A DNA stretch of 64,000 nucleotides from Subdoligranulum variabile (lineage in GTDB: Bacteria > Bacillota > Clostridia > Oscillospirales > Ruminococcaceae): NCBI GenBank assembly GCA_003343905.1, contig QAKI01000051.1, positions 62,001-126,000 on the forward strand, in the 5' to 3' direction. Below, piece by piece: positions 39,334-47,541 of this stretch. The position numbers were made by a program, and so were the translations under genes. The notes under the pieces are model-generated. The model was not told the DNA's origin. It saw nothing but the letters and a program-made list of their open reading frames with translations, and searched no databases. Within the stretch, counting starts at the first letter, position 1. The number at the start of each line of letters is the position of its first letter.

Positions 39334-40695
39334 ATGCAACCGATTCCTGCCAATGAACTGCTTGCCGGCCTGACGCTGGCAGAGCCGATCCTGATCCGGG
39401 CGGTGGTCACCGACAGCCGCCGGGTGGAGCCGGACTGTGTGTTCGTATGCTTCCCCGGCGAGCGTGTGGACGGCCACAGCTTCGCCGCGGGGGCGTACCG
39501 GGACGGTGCGGCCTATATCATCGCCAACCACCCGGTGGAAGGCGTCCCGGCGGAGCGCACGGTCGTCGTGCCGGACAGCGCCCTTGCCATGGTCCGCATG
39601 GCGTCCAACTATCGTATGCTGTTCAGCCCCCGGATGATCGGCGTCACCGGCAGCGTGGGCAAGACCACCACCAAGGAGTTCTGCTACGCGGTGCTGTCCG
39701 CCTTCGGCAGCACCCTCAAGACCGAGGGCAACCAGAACAACGACATCGGCGTGCCCAACACGCTGTTCCGCCTGGATACCGCCACCGAGTATGCGGTGGT
39801 GGAGATGGGCATGGACCACGCTGGCGAGATCGAACGCCTGGCCCGCTGCGCGCGGCCCTCGGCGGGCATCATCACCAAGATCGGCGTGTCGCACCTGGAA
39901 AATCTCGGCACCCGGGAGAATATACTGAAAGCAAAGATGGAAATTTGCGCGGGCCTGCCGGACGGCGCGCCGCTGGTCCTCAACGCGGACGACGATCTTT
40001 TGCCCACGGCCAGCGTGCCGGACCGTCTGCGTGCGGTCTGGTTCGGCATCGAAAAACCGGCGGACGTGCGCGCCTGCAACATTCAGACCGGCGCGCAGGG
40101 GACCCGATTCACCCTGGAGGACTGTGAACACGGCCGGTTTGCGGTCACGCTGCCCACAGCGGGGCTGCATACCGTCTATGACGCGCTGGCGGCCTATGCG
40201 GCGGCGACCCGCCTGGGGCTGGACCCCGCCGCCTGTGCGGCGGCTTTGTCCCGCTACCAGACCACCGGCATGCGCCAGCATATCGTGGAAAAAGGCGGCG
40301 TTACCGTCATCGAGGACTGTTACAACGCCAGCCCGGACAGCATGAACGCGGCGCTTTCGGTGCTGAAGGCGCTGCCCAACCGGCGCAAGGTCGCGCTGCT
40401 GGGCGATATGCTGGAACTGGGCGCCGCCAGTGAGGAAGGCCACCGCCAGACCGGCGTCTGGGCGGCCGACGCGGGCGTGGACCTGCTGATCGCTTATGGT
40501 CCGCGCAGCGCCGCCACGGCCAGCGCCGCCCGCGAGCGGGGCGTAACAACTGTGCATTGCCAAAATGCGCAGGAGGTGTTACAATGTCTACAGCAATCCG
40601 TCCGGCCCGGCGACGCGCTGCTGGCAAAAGCCAGCCATGCGATGAAGCTGGAAGACATCCTGCAGGAGTACTATGCCGGACTGCCCCAGGCGTGA
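39334..40695 (+). CDS. murF: UDP-N-acetylmuramoyl-tripeptide--D-alanyl-D-alanine ligase
   Basis: A 453-residue Mur ligase adding D-Ala-D-Ala to the UDP-muramyl tripeptide in the cytoplasm. Visible: DSRRVEPDCVFVCFPGERVDGH, the P-loop GVTGSVGKTTTKEF, TEGNQNNDIGVPNTL, EMGMDHAGEIERL and IEDCYNASPDSMNAAL. AAAGGAG precedes ATG 39334. It lies between the PBP and mraY, in normal dcw order; murE is absent here. Confidence 0.95.
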   Translation: MQPIPANELLAGLTLAEPILIRAVVTDSRRVEPDCVFVCFPGERVDGHSFAAGAYRDGAAYIIANHPVEGVPAERTVVVPDSALAMVRMASNYRMLFSPRMIGVTGSVGKTTTKEFCYAVLSAFGSTLKTEGNQNNDIGVPNTLFRLDTATEYAVVEMGMDHAGEIERLARCARPSAGIITKIGVSHLENLGTRENILKAKMEICAGLPDGAPLVLNADDDLLPTASVPDRLRAVWFGIEKPADVRACNIQTGAQGTRFTLEDCEHGRFAVTLPTAGLHTVYDALAAYAAATRLGLDPAACAAALSRYQTTGMRQHIVEKGGVTVIEDCYNASPDSMNAALSVLKALPNRRKVALLGDMLELGAASEEGHRQTGVWAADAGVDLLIAYGPRSAATASAARERGVTTVHCQNAQEVLQCLQQSVRPGDALLAKASHAMKLEDILQEYYAGLPQA

Positions 40696-40747
40696 CGGCG
40701 GCCCATGCAGCCACGCCTGCAAATGAAGAATTTGGAGGAATACCTGC

Positions 40748-41761
40748 ATGGAGCAATCTGTCTCCCTCGTGTTGGCAGCGGCTGCGGTGGGCGGCTTTGC
40801 CGTGACCGCCGTTACCTGCTGGCTGCTGATCCCCGCCCTGCACCGTCTGCATTTCGGCCAGACGATCCGGGAGGAAGGCCCGACCTGGCACAACAAGAAA
40901 AACGGCACCCCCACCATGGGGGGCCTTGGCTTTATCTTCGGCATTCTGGTGTCGCTGGGCGCCGTATGGCTCATGTTCCAGGGCCGCATGCCGGAAGTGC
41001 TGGGCCCGCACCAGCTCGCTGCCGGCATGATGGTCCTTTTCCTGGCGTTTGGTTCCGGCGTGATCGGCTTTCTGGATGATTTCATCAAGGTCATCCGGCA
41101 CCGCAACCTCGGCCTGACCGCCCTGCAGAAGATCGTGCTGCAGGTGGCTGTGACGGTCGGTTTCATGATCGGCCTGCATTCGCTGGGGCTGCTTTCCACC
41201 GTGGTCATGTTCCCGGTGGTGGGCGCCGTGGACCTGGGGCTGTTCTACTATCCCATCGCCTTTTTCGGCATCATTTTCCTGGTCAACGCCGTCAACCTGA
41301 CCGACGGCCTGGACGGCCTTTGCACCGGCGTCACCTTTGTGTCGATGCTGGGCTACCTGCTGGCGGGCAGCCTGCTGGGCTTTGTGCATGTTTCCATCAT
41401 CGCTTCGGCGGCGGCGGGTGCCTGCGCGGGGTTCCTGATCTGGAACTTCTACCCGGCCAAAGTGTTCATGGGGGACACAGGCAGTATGTTCTTCGGCGGT
41501 CTGGTCACGGCGCTGGCCTTTATCATGGACCGGCCGGAACTGGTGCTGTTCTTTGGTCTCGTTTATATCTGGGATGCCATCACCGTTGTGATCCAGCGCG
41601 TTTACTTCAAGCTGACCCACGGCAAACGCATCTTCAAAATGACGCCTATCCACCATGCTTTTGAGATGCGCGGCTGGCGGGAAGTCAAGATCGACGGCTT
41701 CTTCGCCCTGATCGCTGCGGTCGGCGTTGCGCTCGGCATTCTCTACATCTGCATGGTCTGA
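40748..41761 (+). CDS. mraY: Phospho-N-acetylmuramoyl-pentapeptide transferase
   Basis: A 337-residue polytopic membrane enzyme making lipid I. Signature segments: GPTWHNKKNGTPTMGGLGF, FLDDFIKVIRHRNLGL (catalytic Asp pair), NAVNLTDGLDGLCTG, GDTGSMFFGG and TPIHHAFEMRGW (His cluster). About ten membrane helices. TTGGAGG precedes ATG 40748. Confidence 0.96.
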   Translation: MEQSVSLVLAAAAVGGFAVTAVTCWLLIPALHRLHFGQTIREEGPTWHNKKNGTPTMGGLGFIFGILVSLGAVWLMFQGRMPEVLGPHQLAAGMMVLFLAFGSGVIGFLDDFIKVIRHRNLGLTALQKIVLQVAVTVGFMIGLHSLGLLSTVVMFPVVGAVDLGLFYYPIAFFGIIFLVNAVNLTDGLDGLCTGVTFVSMLGYLLAGSLLGFVHVSIIASAAAGACAGFLIWNFYPAKVFMGDTGSMFFGGLVTALAFIMDRPELVLFFGLVYIWDAITVVIQRVYFKLTHGKRIFKMTPIHHAFEMRGWREVKIDGFFALIAAVGVALGILYICMV

Positions 41762-41799
41762 CGCGCGCCGCGCATTGCCCCGAAAGGAGGGCCCGGTTT

Positions 41800-43095
41800 T
41801 TGCATAACACTACGTCCAGTCTGCTGGGCCTGATTCTGGATCGCTCGGTGGGCAATATCATCCGCATGCTGCGCATCATCCGCCTGCCTAAAGAGGAACG
41901 CGGCCCGGTCTCCTGGGGATTTGTGGGCACGCTGGCGGTCACGCTGATCTATGGGCTGGTCATGCTGTTTTCGGCCAGCTATTCCAGTGGTTACGCCCGC
42001 TTTGGCGATATCTACCACTTTATCAAGCCGCAGCTGATCGTCGCCGTGTTCGGCTTTGCATTCATGCTGTTTCTGTCGCGGTTCAACTACCGTTCGCTGC
42101 GCTATCTGAACGAAACGCTCTACGTTGTCACGCTGGTTTTGCTGGTGGTGGCGCTGTTCATGCCCAGTGACAACAACGGTACTTACCGCTGGGTCTATTT
42201 CCCGGGCGGTATGTCGTTGCAGCCTTCGGAGCTGGCAAAGTTCTCCATCATTCTGGGTACCGCGTGCGCGCTGGATAAACGCAAATCACAGATCAAAAAT
42301 CCCCTCTACGGCATCGTGCTGCCTGCGCTGCCGCTGGTCCCCGTGCTGGTACTGCTCAAAATGGAGCCGCACAACTCCGCCATGCTGCTGATGGCTGCGA
42401 TCTTCGCCACCATGATCTTCTGCGCGGGCGGCGGCGGTCTTGCGTGGGAACTCAGCCTGGGCAGCCTTGCGCTGGCAGGCGGTGTGTTCTACATGAAGTA
42501 TCTGGCGGGCAGCGAAGGCTACGCATCGGAACGTCTGGGCGGTGTGTGGGGCCTGACTCCCACCGACACCACCAATATGCTTTGGCAGACCCGCCAGAGC
42601 CTGTATGCCATCTGCTCCGGCGGACTGTTCGGGGTGGGCATCGGCAACAGTGTACAGAAGCATCAATGGCTGCCCTATGCGGAAAACGACTTCATCTTCT
42701 CGGTCGTATGCGAGGAGTTGGGCTTCGTGGGCGCGCTGGCGCTGATCGTGCTGTTTGGCGCGCTGATCGTGCAGGGCATCCTGATCGCCCTCAACGCGCC
42801 GGACTTCTTCGGGACCATGCTGGGCATCGGCATCACCGCGCAGGTGGCATGGCAGGCGTTCTGCCACATCGGCGTGGCGACCGCCCTTCTGCCCAATACC
42901 GGCATCAGCCTGCCGTTCTTCTCGTCCGGCGGCACCAGCCTGCTGCTGCTTTTGTCTGAGATGGGGGTGCTGTTGAGCATCTCGCGGGCTAGCAACGCCC
43001 GTTTGGCGGCCCGGCAGAAGCAGCGCCGTGCGGAACTGGACCGTAAGCTGGGGCAGGTGCCCCGCCGCCCGGTGTACCGCCGCCAGAATACCTGA
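41800..43095 (+). CDS. ftsW: SEDS-family peptidoglycan glycosyltransferase FtsW
   Basis: A 431-residue SEDS protein with about ten membrane helices. Key segments: YRWVYFPGGMSLQPSELAKFSIIL (catalytic loop region), QKHQWLPYAENDFIFSVVCEELGF and SFFSSGGTSLLLLLSEMGVLLSISR, given here in parts below 20 residues as QPSELAKFS, AENDFIFSV and GGTSLLLLL. The start is TTG 41800, since AAAGGAGG lies 9 bases before it. Position between mraY and murG marks it as FtsW rather than RodA. Confidence 0.93.
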   Translation: MHNTTSSLLGLILDRSVGNIIRMLRIIRLPKEERGPVSWGFVGTLAVTLIYGLVMLFSASYSSGYARFGDIYHFIKPQLIVAVFGFAFMLFLSRFNYRSLRYLNETLYVVTLVLLVVALFMPSDNNGTYRWVYFPGGMSLQPSELAKFSIILGTACALDKRKSQIKNPLYGIVLPALPLVPVLVLLKMEPHNSAMLLMAAIFATMIFCAGGGGLAWELSLGSLALAGGVFYMKYLAGSEGYASERLGGVWGLTPTDTTNMLWQTRQSLYAICSGGLFGVGIGNSVQKHQWLPYAENDFIFSVVCEELGFVGALALIVLFGALIVQGILIALNAPDFFGTMLGIGITAQVAWQAFCHIGVATALLPNTGISLPFFSSGGTSLLLLLSEMGVLLSISRASNARLAARQKQRRAELDRKLGQVPRRPVYRRQNT

Positions 43096-43123
43096 GGTAC
43101 ATAGAAAAATGAGGAGGGCGCGT

Positions 43124-44239
43124 ATGCGTGTATTGATCGCAGCCGGCGGAACGGCCGGTCATATCAATCCGGCGCTGGCGATTGCGGGGGCCTTGAAGAA
43201 GGCGGTCCCGGATGCGCAGATCCATTTTGCAGGGCGCAGGGAAGGGATGGAATACGGCCTTGTGACCAAGGCGGGGTATCCCTTCCATCATATCGAGATC
43301 AACGGCTTCCAGCGGCGGCTCAACGCCGAGAACATCGTGCGCAATGTCGTGGCGGTGTGGCATCTGGCGCTTTCCGGCCCCCGCGTCAAAAAGATCCTGC
43401 GGGAAGTCCAGCCTGATCTCGTCATCGGCTGCGGCGGCTACGTCAGCGGTCCGGTCGTGCGCGCGGCAGCCCGCCGCGGCATCAAGACTGCCATCCATGA
43501 ACAGAACGCCTTCCCCGGCGTAACCAACAAGCTGCTGGCGAAGGACGTGGACCTGGTGCTGGCCGCCAGTGCCGACGCGGTCGAAAAGCTGGGCGCGCCG
43601 GATAAGACCTTTGTGGTGGGCAACCCGGTCCGGCCCGAAGTGCTTCATGCAGACCGCGCGGCAGCCCGGCAAAAGCTGAACGCCGGCAGCCGCAGGGTTC
43701 TGTTGAGCTTTGGCGGCAGTCTGGGCGCCGACCGCATCAACGAGGTGGTGGCGGACCTCTGCGCGTGGGAAAAGCAGCAGGGGGCCCCTGTGCTGCATCT
43801 GCACGCCACCGGCCGCCGCGGCGTGGAACTGTTCGACCGTCTGGAAAAGGAAAAAGGCTTTGCCCCGGGTGATAACCTGGTGGTGACGCCCTATATCAAC
43901 AATATGCCGCAGTTGCTGGCGGCGGCGGACCTTGTCATTGCCCGGTCCGGCGCGCTGACGCTGGCGGAACTGGAGGCCGTGGGGCGCGCCTCGATCCTGA
44001 TCCCCAGCCCCAACGTGGCGGAAAACCACCAGTATTACAACGCGCTGGAACTGCAAAAGGCAGGCGCGGCTGTTGTGATCGAAGAAAAAGACCTGACCGG
44101 CCAGCGTTTGATCGACACTGTGCAAAAGCTGCTGGCCGAACCGGGTAAGCTGGAAGAAATGGGGGGCTGCGCCAAAAAACTGGGCAACCCGAACAGCCTT
44201 GCCCTTATCACCGAAAAACTGCTGGCGCTGGTCCGGTAA
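43124..44239 (+). CDS. murG: UDP-GlcNAc:undecaprenyl-pyrophosphoryl-MurNAc-pentapeptide GlcNAc transferase
   Basis: A 371-residue GT-B enzyme (GT28) making lipid II at the inner membrane face. Motifs: LIAAGGTAGHINPALAIA, GCGGYVSGPVV, HEQNAFPGVTNKLLA, LLSFGGSLGADRIN, DLVIARSGALTLAEL and SPNVAENHQYYNA. ATG 43124 (MRVLIAAGG) is fixed by GAGGAGGG just upstream; longer readings would overlap ftsW. Confidence 0.96.
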   Translation: MRVLIAAGGTAGHINPALAIAGALKKAVPDAQIHFAGRREGMEYGLVTKAGYPFHHIEINGFQRRLNAENIVRNVVAVWHLALSGPRVKKILREVQPDLVIGCGGYVSGPVVRAAARRGIKTAIHEQNAFPGVTNKLLAKDVDLVLAASADAVEKLGAPDKTFVVGNPVRPEVLHADRAAARQKLNAGSRRVLLSFGGSLGADRINEVVADLCAWEKQQGAPVLHLHATGRRGVELFDRLEKEKGFAPGDNLVVTPYINNMPQLLAAADLVIARSGALTLAELEAVGRASILIPSPNVAENHQYYNALELQKAGAAVVIEEKDLTGQRLIDTVQKLLAEPGKLEEMGGCAKKLGNPNSLALITEKLLALVR

Positions 44240-44279
44240 CGGCCTGCCCCAGTGATCACCCAGGAAAGGAGCCACCCAC

Positions 44280-45524
44280 ATGGATCGCGACCAGCGGAGC
44301 CGCCAGCAGAAGTCCAGGGGCGGCTCCTTTTCACGTCCGGCCCCCAAGCGCAGTCTGGGCAGCCGTATGGGTCTGCAAAAAGGCCCGCCCCCGCGGCAGG
44401 AACCGCGGCCCCAGGCCCGGCGCACCCGCCCGCAGCCGCAGCAGCAGCCCCCGCGGGATGCGCGTGCCGCCCGCCCGCAAAGTGGCCGTCCACCACGGCC
44501 GCAGCCGCAGATCAACCCGCAGAAGGCGGGCTACATACCGGGCACCGCCGCGCCGCGCCGCCAGCGCCGCGTTACCCAGGCGGAACTGCTGCGCCGCCGC
44601 AACCGCCGCCGTGTGCTGGGGGTATTGGGCGTGTTGGCGGTGCTGGCGCTGGGGGCCATCGTATCGGTCAACCTGCTTTTCAAAGTGACTGTGTTCCGGG
44701 TGGAAAACTTCGACCGCAGCACCCCGGCGCAGACCGGCATCTATACCGAGGACGAGATCATCGCCGCGCTGGGCATCGAAAAGAACAGCAACCTGTTCGG
44801 CTTTTCCACCGAGGACAAGACCCAGCAGCTCCAGACACAGTTCCCGTACCTTGACGATGTACTGGTAGAAGTTCAACTGCCCGGCACCGTTGTGGTCAAG
44901 GTGCGCCCCGCCACCGAACGGTTCGCCTGCATGTATTCCGGCGGCTGGGCCGTTCTGAGCGATTCGTTCAAGATCCTGCGGGTGGATGTTTCGCAGCCCG
45001 CGGACCTCTGTGTGCTGACCTGCTCGCTGCCCGCGGATTTTGTGCCCACGGTAGGGCAGACGTTGACGCCGCAGAATTATAACTCCCTGCTGGAGGGCGA
45101 GAGCGCGACGCCGGAAACCTCGGCCCAGAGCGCGGCGCAGGTACTGGCAAGCCTGATGACCGAACTGGAAAACGAAGGCCTGACCGATGGCGTGACGGCC
45201 ATCGACGTATTGGACCAGAGCCAGATCAGCTTTACCTATCAGGGCCGGATCAAAGTCCTGCTGGGCAACAGCAACCGGCTGGATTACAAGGTGCGTCTGG
45301 CCGCCGTGGCGATCCTCGACCCCGAAAAGGGCCTGGCTGCCAGCGACCGGGGAACGCTGGATGTCAGCTACCAGCAGACCGACGGCGAGATCCGCGGCTA
45401 CTTTGCCCCGGATGAACCTGAACCCACCCCGACGCCGGAACCAGAAGAAGGGGAGGGCGGCGAGGAGGACGGCGCCGAAAGCGGCGACGGTACTGAAAGT
45501 TCCGAAACCACTGAAGAAACATAA
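44280..45524 (+). CDS. ftsQ: Cell division protein FtsQ/DivIB
   Basis: A 414-residue bitopic protein. The long basic, R/P/Q-rich cytoplasmic N-terminus (about 1-115) is followed by one membrane helix (about 118-138, VLGVLGVLAVLALGAIVSV). A POTRA domain comes next (VFRVENFDRSTPAQTGIYTEDEI, shortened to VFRVENF and YTEDEIIAALGIEKNSNLF), then a beta domain and an acidic tail rich in E, G, P and T. The POTRA segment ends in LPGTVVVKVRPATE, a family hallmark. It is the last dcw gene here; ftsZ is not in the window. Confidence 0.9.
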   Translation: MDRDQRSRQQKSRGGSFSRPAPKRSLGSRMGLQKGPPPRQEPRPQARRTRPQPQQQPPRDARAARPQSGRPPRPQPQINPQKAGYIPGTAAPRRQRRVTQAELLRRRNRRRVLGVLGVLAVLALGAIVSVNLLFKVTVFRVENFDRSTPAQTGIYTEDEIIAALGIEKNSNLFGFSTEDKTQQLQTQFPYLDDVLVEVQLPGTVVVKVRPATERFACMYSGGWAVLSDSFKILRVDVSQPADLCVLTCSLPADFVPTVGQTLTPQNYNSLLEGESATPETSAQSAAQVLASLMTELENEGLTDGVTAIDVLDQSQISFTYQGRIKVLLGNSNRLDYKVRLAAVAILDPEKGLAASDRGTLDVSYQQTDGEIRGYFAPDEPEPTPTPEPEEGEGGEEDGAESGDGTESSETTEET

Positions 45525-45525
45525 A

Positions 45526-45548
45526 AGCGCCCCGCAGGGCGGGGCGCT
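45526..45548 (+). other. Perfect GC-rich hairpin immediately after ftsQ
   Basis: AGCGCCCCGC (45526-45535) pairs with GCGGGGCGCT (45539-45548). There is no U-tract. It is followed by CATATGGCCATATG (45555-45568), itself a perfect palindrome. Confidence 0.5.
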
Positions 45549-45587
45549 GCGCGCCATATGGCCATATGTATCGCCGGTCTTACCGGG

Positions 45588-45639
45588 AACAGGTCTTTGC
45601 GGACGCTTCGGCGTTCTGGCAAGGACCTGTTTTTCTTTT
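45588..45639 (+). terminator. Long terminator with UUCG tetraloop after the dcw cluster
   Basis: AACAGGTCTTTGC (45588-45600) pairs with GGCAAGGACCTGTT (45619-45631 plus one base), and GGACGC/GCGTTC close a C(TTCG)G tetraloop at 45606-45611. TTTTTCTTTT follows. This is a very stable intrinsic terminator. Confidence 0.8.
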
Positions 45640-45733
45640 GGGGGATTTCGCATCTTCCGCTGGCGCATCAAAGGCAAAATCCGCTTGCCCGGCTTTTTTA
45701 AGAGGGACGCACACACAAGCGGGAAGAAATAAA

Positions 45734-45769
45734 AAACAGCCCTGCGGCCATATGGCCGCAGGGCTGTTT
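45734..45769. terminator. Bidirectional terminator between the dcw and purine operons
   Basis: A perfect 16-bp stem (45734-45749 with 45754-45769) closes an ATAT loop. The A-run before it and the TTT after it serve both convergent operons. Confidence 0.9.
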
Positions 45770-45792
45770 GGTATGTGGGGGTCAGACCAGGA

Positions 45793-47226
45793 TCAGACGT
45801 TCAGTTCCACTTTCTGGCCTACGTCCTGGGCGTTGGCAGCCAGGACCGGGGCGATGACTTCTTTCAGGTATTCTTCCACCTGTTCGGGCGCACGGCCGGT
45901 GAAGGCTTCGGGGCTGAGTTCGGCCTCGATCTCCTCGCGGGTCAGGCCGAAGGCGGGGTCCGTTTCCACACGGGCGATCATGTCGTTGGGCAGGCCCTCC
46001 TGCTTGACGACGGCGGCGGCAGCCACGGCGTGCTCACGCAGGCGTTCGTGCAGTTCCTGACGGTCGCCGCCCTTCTTGACGGCCTTCATCATGATGTTCT
46101 CGCTGGCCATGAACGGCAGTTCCGCCATGACGCGGGCGCGGACCACCTTGGGGTAGACCACCAGCCCGTCGGACACGTTCAGCAGGATGTTCAGGATGGC
46201 GTCGGTAGCCAGGAAGCCCTCCGCCATGGCGATGCGCTTGTTGGCGGAATCGTCCAGCGTGCGCTCGAACCACTGAGTACCGGCGGTCATGGCGGGGTTC
46301 AGCACATCCACCATCAGGTAGCGGGCCAGCGCGCAGATGCGCTCGCAGCGCATGGGGTTGCGCTTGTAGGGCATGGCCGAAGAACCGATCTGGTTCTTTT
46401 CAAACGGTTCTTCCATTTCCTTGAAGTTGGCCAGCAGGCGAATGTCCGTCGCCATCTTCATGGCGCTCTGGCCCAGGCCCGCCACGGCGGACAGCACATT
46501 GTAGTCCACCTTGCGGCTGTAGGTCTGGCCGCAGACCGGCACGACCTTGTCAAAGCCCATCTGGGCGCAGACGTCGGCTTCCACAGCCTTCACTTTGGCG
46601 GAATCGCCGTTGAACAGTTCCATAAAGCTGGCCTGGGTGCCGGTGGTGCCCTTGACGCCGCGCAGCGCCAGCTGGCTGATCTGGTGGTCGATCTCCTCCA
46701 GATCCATGTACAGCTCGTTCATCCACAGCGTGGCGCGCTTGCCCACGGTGGTGAGCTGCGCGGGCTGGCAGTGGGTGTAGGCCAGGCAGGGCATGGCCTT
46801 GTATTCGTCGGCAAATTTGGCAAGGTTCGCCAGAACGCCGATGATCTTCTTGCGCACGAGCTGCAGGGCTTCCCGCATGATGATGACGTCGGTGTTGTCG
46901 CCCACGTAGCAGCTTGTGGCGCCCAGATGGATGATGCCCTTGGCCTTGGGGCACTGCAGCCCGTAGGCGTAGACGTGGCTCATCACGTCATGGCGCACCA
47001 GCTTTTCCCGCGCGACGGCATCTTCGTAGTTGATGTCGTCCTTGTGGGCTTCCAGTTCGGCGATCTGCTCGTCGGTGATGGCAAGGCCCTGTTTCTGTTC
47101 GGCCTTGGCCAGCGCGATCCACAGCTTGCGCCAGGTGCGGAATTTGTTGTCGTCGGAGAAGATGTACTGCATCTTCTCCGAGGCGTAACGGGTGGAGAAG
47201 GGGGAAATATAACGGTCGTGGGGCAT
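45793..47226 (-). CDS. purB: Adenylosuccinate lyase
   Basis: A 477-residue fumarase-superfamily lyase acting twice in purine synthesis (SAICAR to AICAR, and adenylosuccinate to AMP). Motifs: ISPFSTRYASEKM, RHDVMSHVYAYG, IHLGATSCYVGDNTD (substrate and catalytic region), GTTGTQASFMELF and the fumarate-lyase signature QIGSSAMPYKRNPMR. ATG 47226 follows AGAAAGAGG; an in-frame TTG at 47247 lacks a ribosome site. It is the last gene of the leftward purine operon. Confidence 0.95.
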   Translation of the reverse strand: MPHDRYISPFSTRYASEKMQYIFSDDNKFRTWRKLWIALAKAEQKQGLAITDEQIAELEAHKDDINYEDAVAREKLVRHDVMSHVYAYGLQCPKAKGIIHLGATSCYVGDNTDVIIMREALQLVRKKIIGVLANLAKFADEYKAMPCLAYTHCQPAQLTTVGKRATLWMNELYMDLEEIDHQISQLALRGVKGTTGTQASFMELFNGDSAKVKAVEADVCAQMGFDKVVPVCGQTYSRKVDYNVLSAVAGLGQSAMKMATDIRLLANFKEMEEPFEKNQIGSSAMPYKRNPMRCERICALARYLMVDVLNPAMTAGTQWFERTLDDSANKRIAMAEGFLATDAILNILLNVSDGLVVYPKVVRARVMAELPFMASENIMMKAVKKGGDRQELHERLREHAVAAAAVVKQEGLPNDMIARVETDPAFGLTREEIEAELSPEAFTGRAPEQVEEYLKEVIAPVLAANAQDVGQKVELNV

Positions 47227-47262
47227 AGCGTAAACCTCTTTCTGCAATAGTTGTGGGTAGGG

Positions 47263-47370
47263 TCAGCGGCGGCTGCACAGATACCGGATCATGCACACGA
47301 TACCCAGAATATAGAACACAAGCTGAACGCCAGTAAACAGAACGCCCAAAAGCATCAACAGGATATTCAT
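47263..47370 (-). CDS. Tiny single-helix membrane protein, tandem copy 2
   Basis: A 35-residue ORF behind CAGGAGG (7 bases before ATG 47370) encodes a hydrophobic helix and a basic end: MNILLMLLGVLFTGVQ then LVFYILGIVCMIRYLCSRR. Its C-terminal half matches that of the neighbouring 37-residue ORF: FY(I/L)LGI(V/A)CM(I/L)(R/K)(Y/F)L..SRR. It lies between purL and purB on the same strand, with small gaps, so it should be co-transcribed. The arrangement suggests a cytoplasmic basic C-terminus. I recognise no family. Conserved ends plus good ribosome sites argue that it is translated. Confidence 0.68.
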   Translation of the reverse strand: MNILLMLLGVLFTGVQLVFYILGIVCMIRYLCSRR

Positions 47371-47402
47371 GGCGGATACCTCCTGATTTTATAGCTGGGT
47401 CG

Positions 47403-47516
47403 TCAGCGGCGGGATAAAAACTTGAGCATACAGGCGATGCCCAACAGGTAAAAGGCGAATCGGAGCAGTTGGAAGGCCCACCCCGCCGATGGCATAACAA
47501 AACCGGTCGTATACAT
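47403..47516 (-). CDS. Tiny single-helix membrane protein, tandem copy 1
   Basis: A 37-residue ORF starts at ATG 47516 behind GAGGA. It reads MYTTGFVMPSAGWAFQ then LLRFAFYLLGIACMLKFLSRR. It shares the motif FYxLGIxCMxxxLxSRR-type end with the ORF at 47263 and has the same stop context (CGCCGCTGAC). It starts 25 bases after the purL stop. The N-terminal thirds of the two differ. The pair could modulate a membrane partner, or could be a young duplication. No known family is recognised. Confidence 0.62.
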   Translation of the reverse strand: MYTTGFVMPSAGWAFQLLRFAFYLLGIACMLKFLSRR

Positions 47517-47541
47517 TTTGCTTTCCTCGCTGTCTGCGGCG

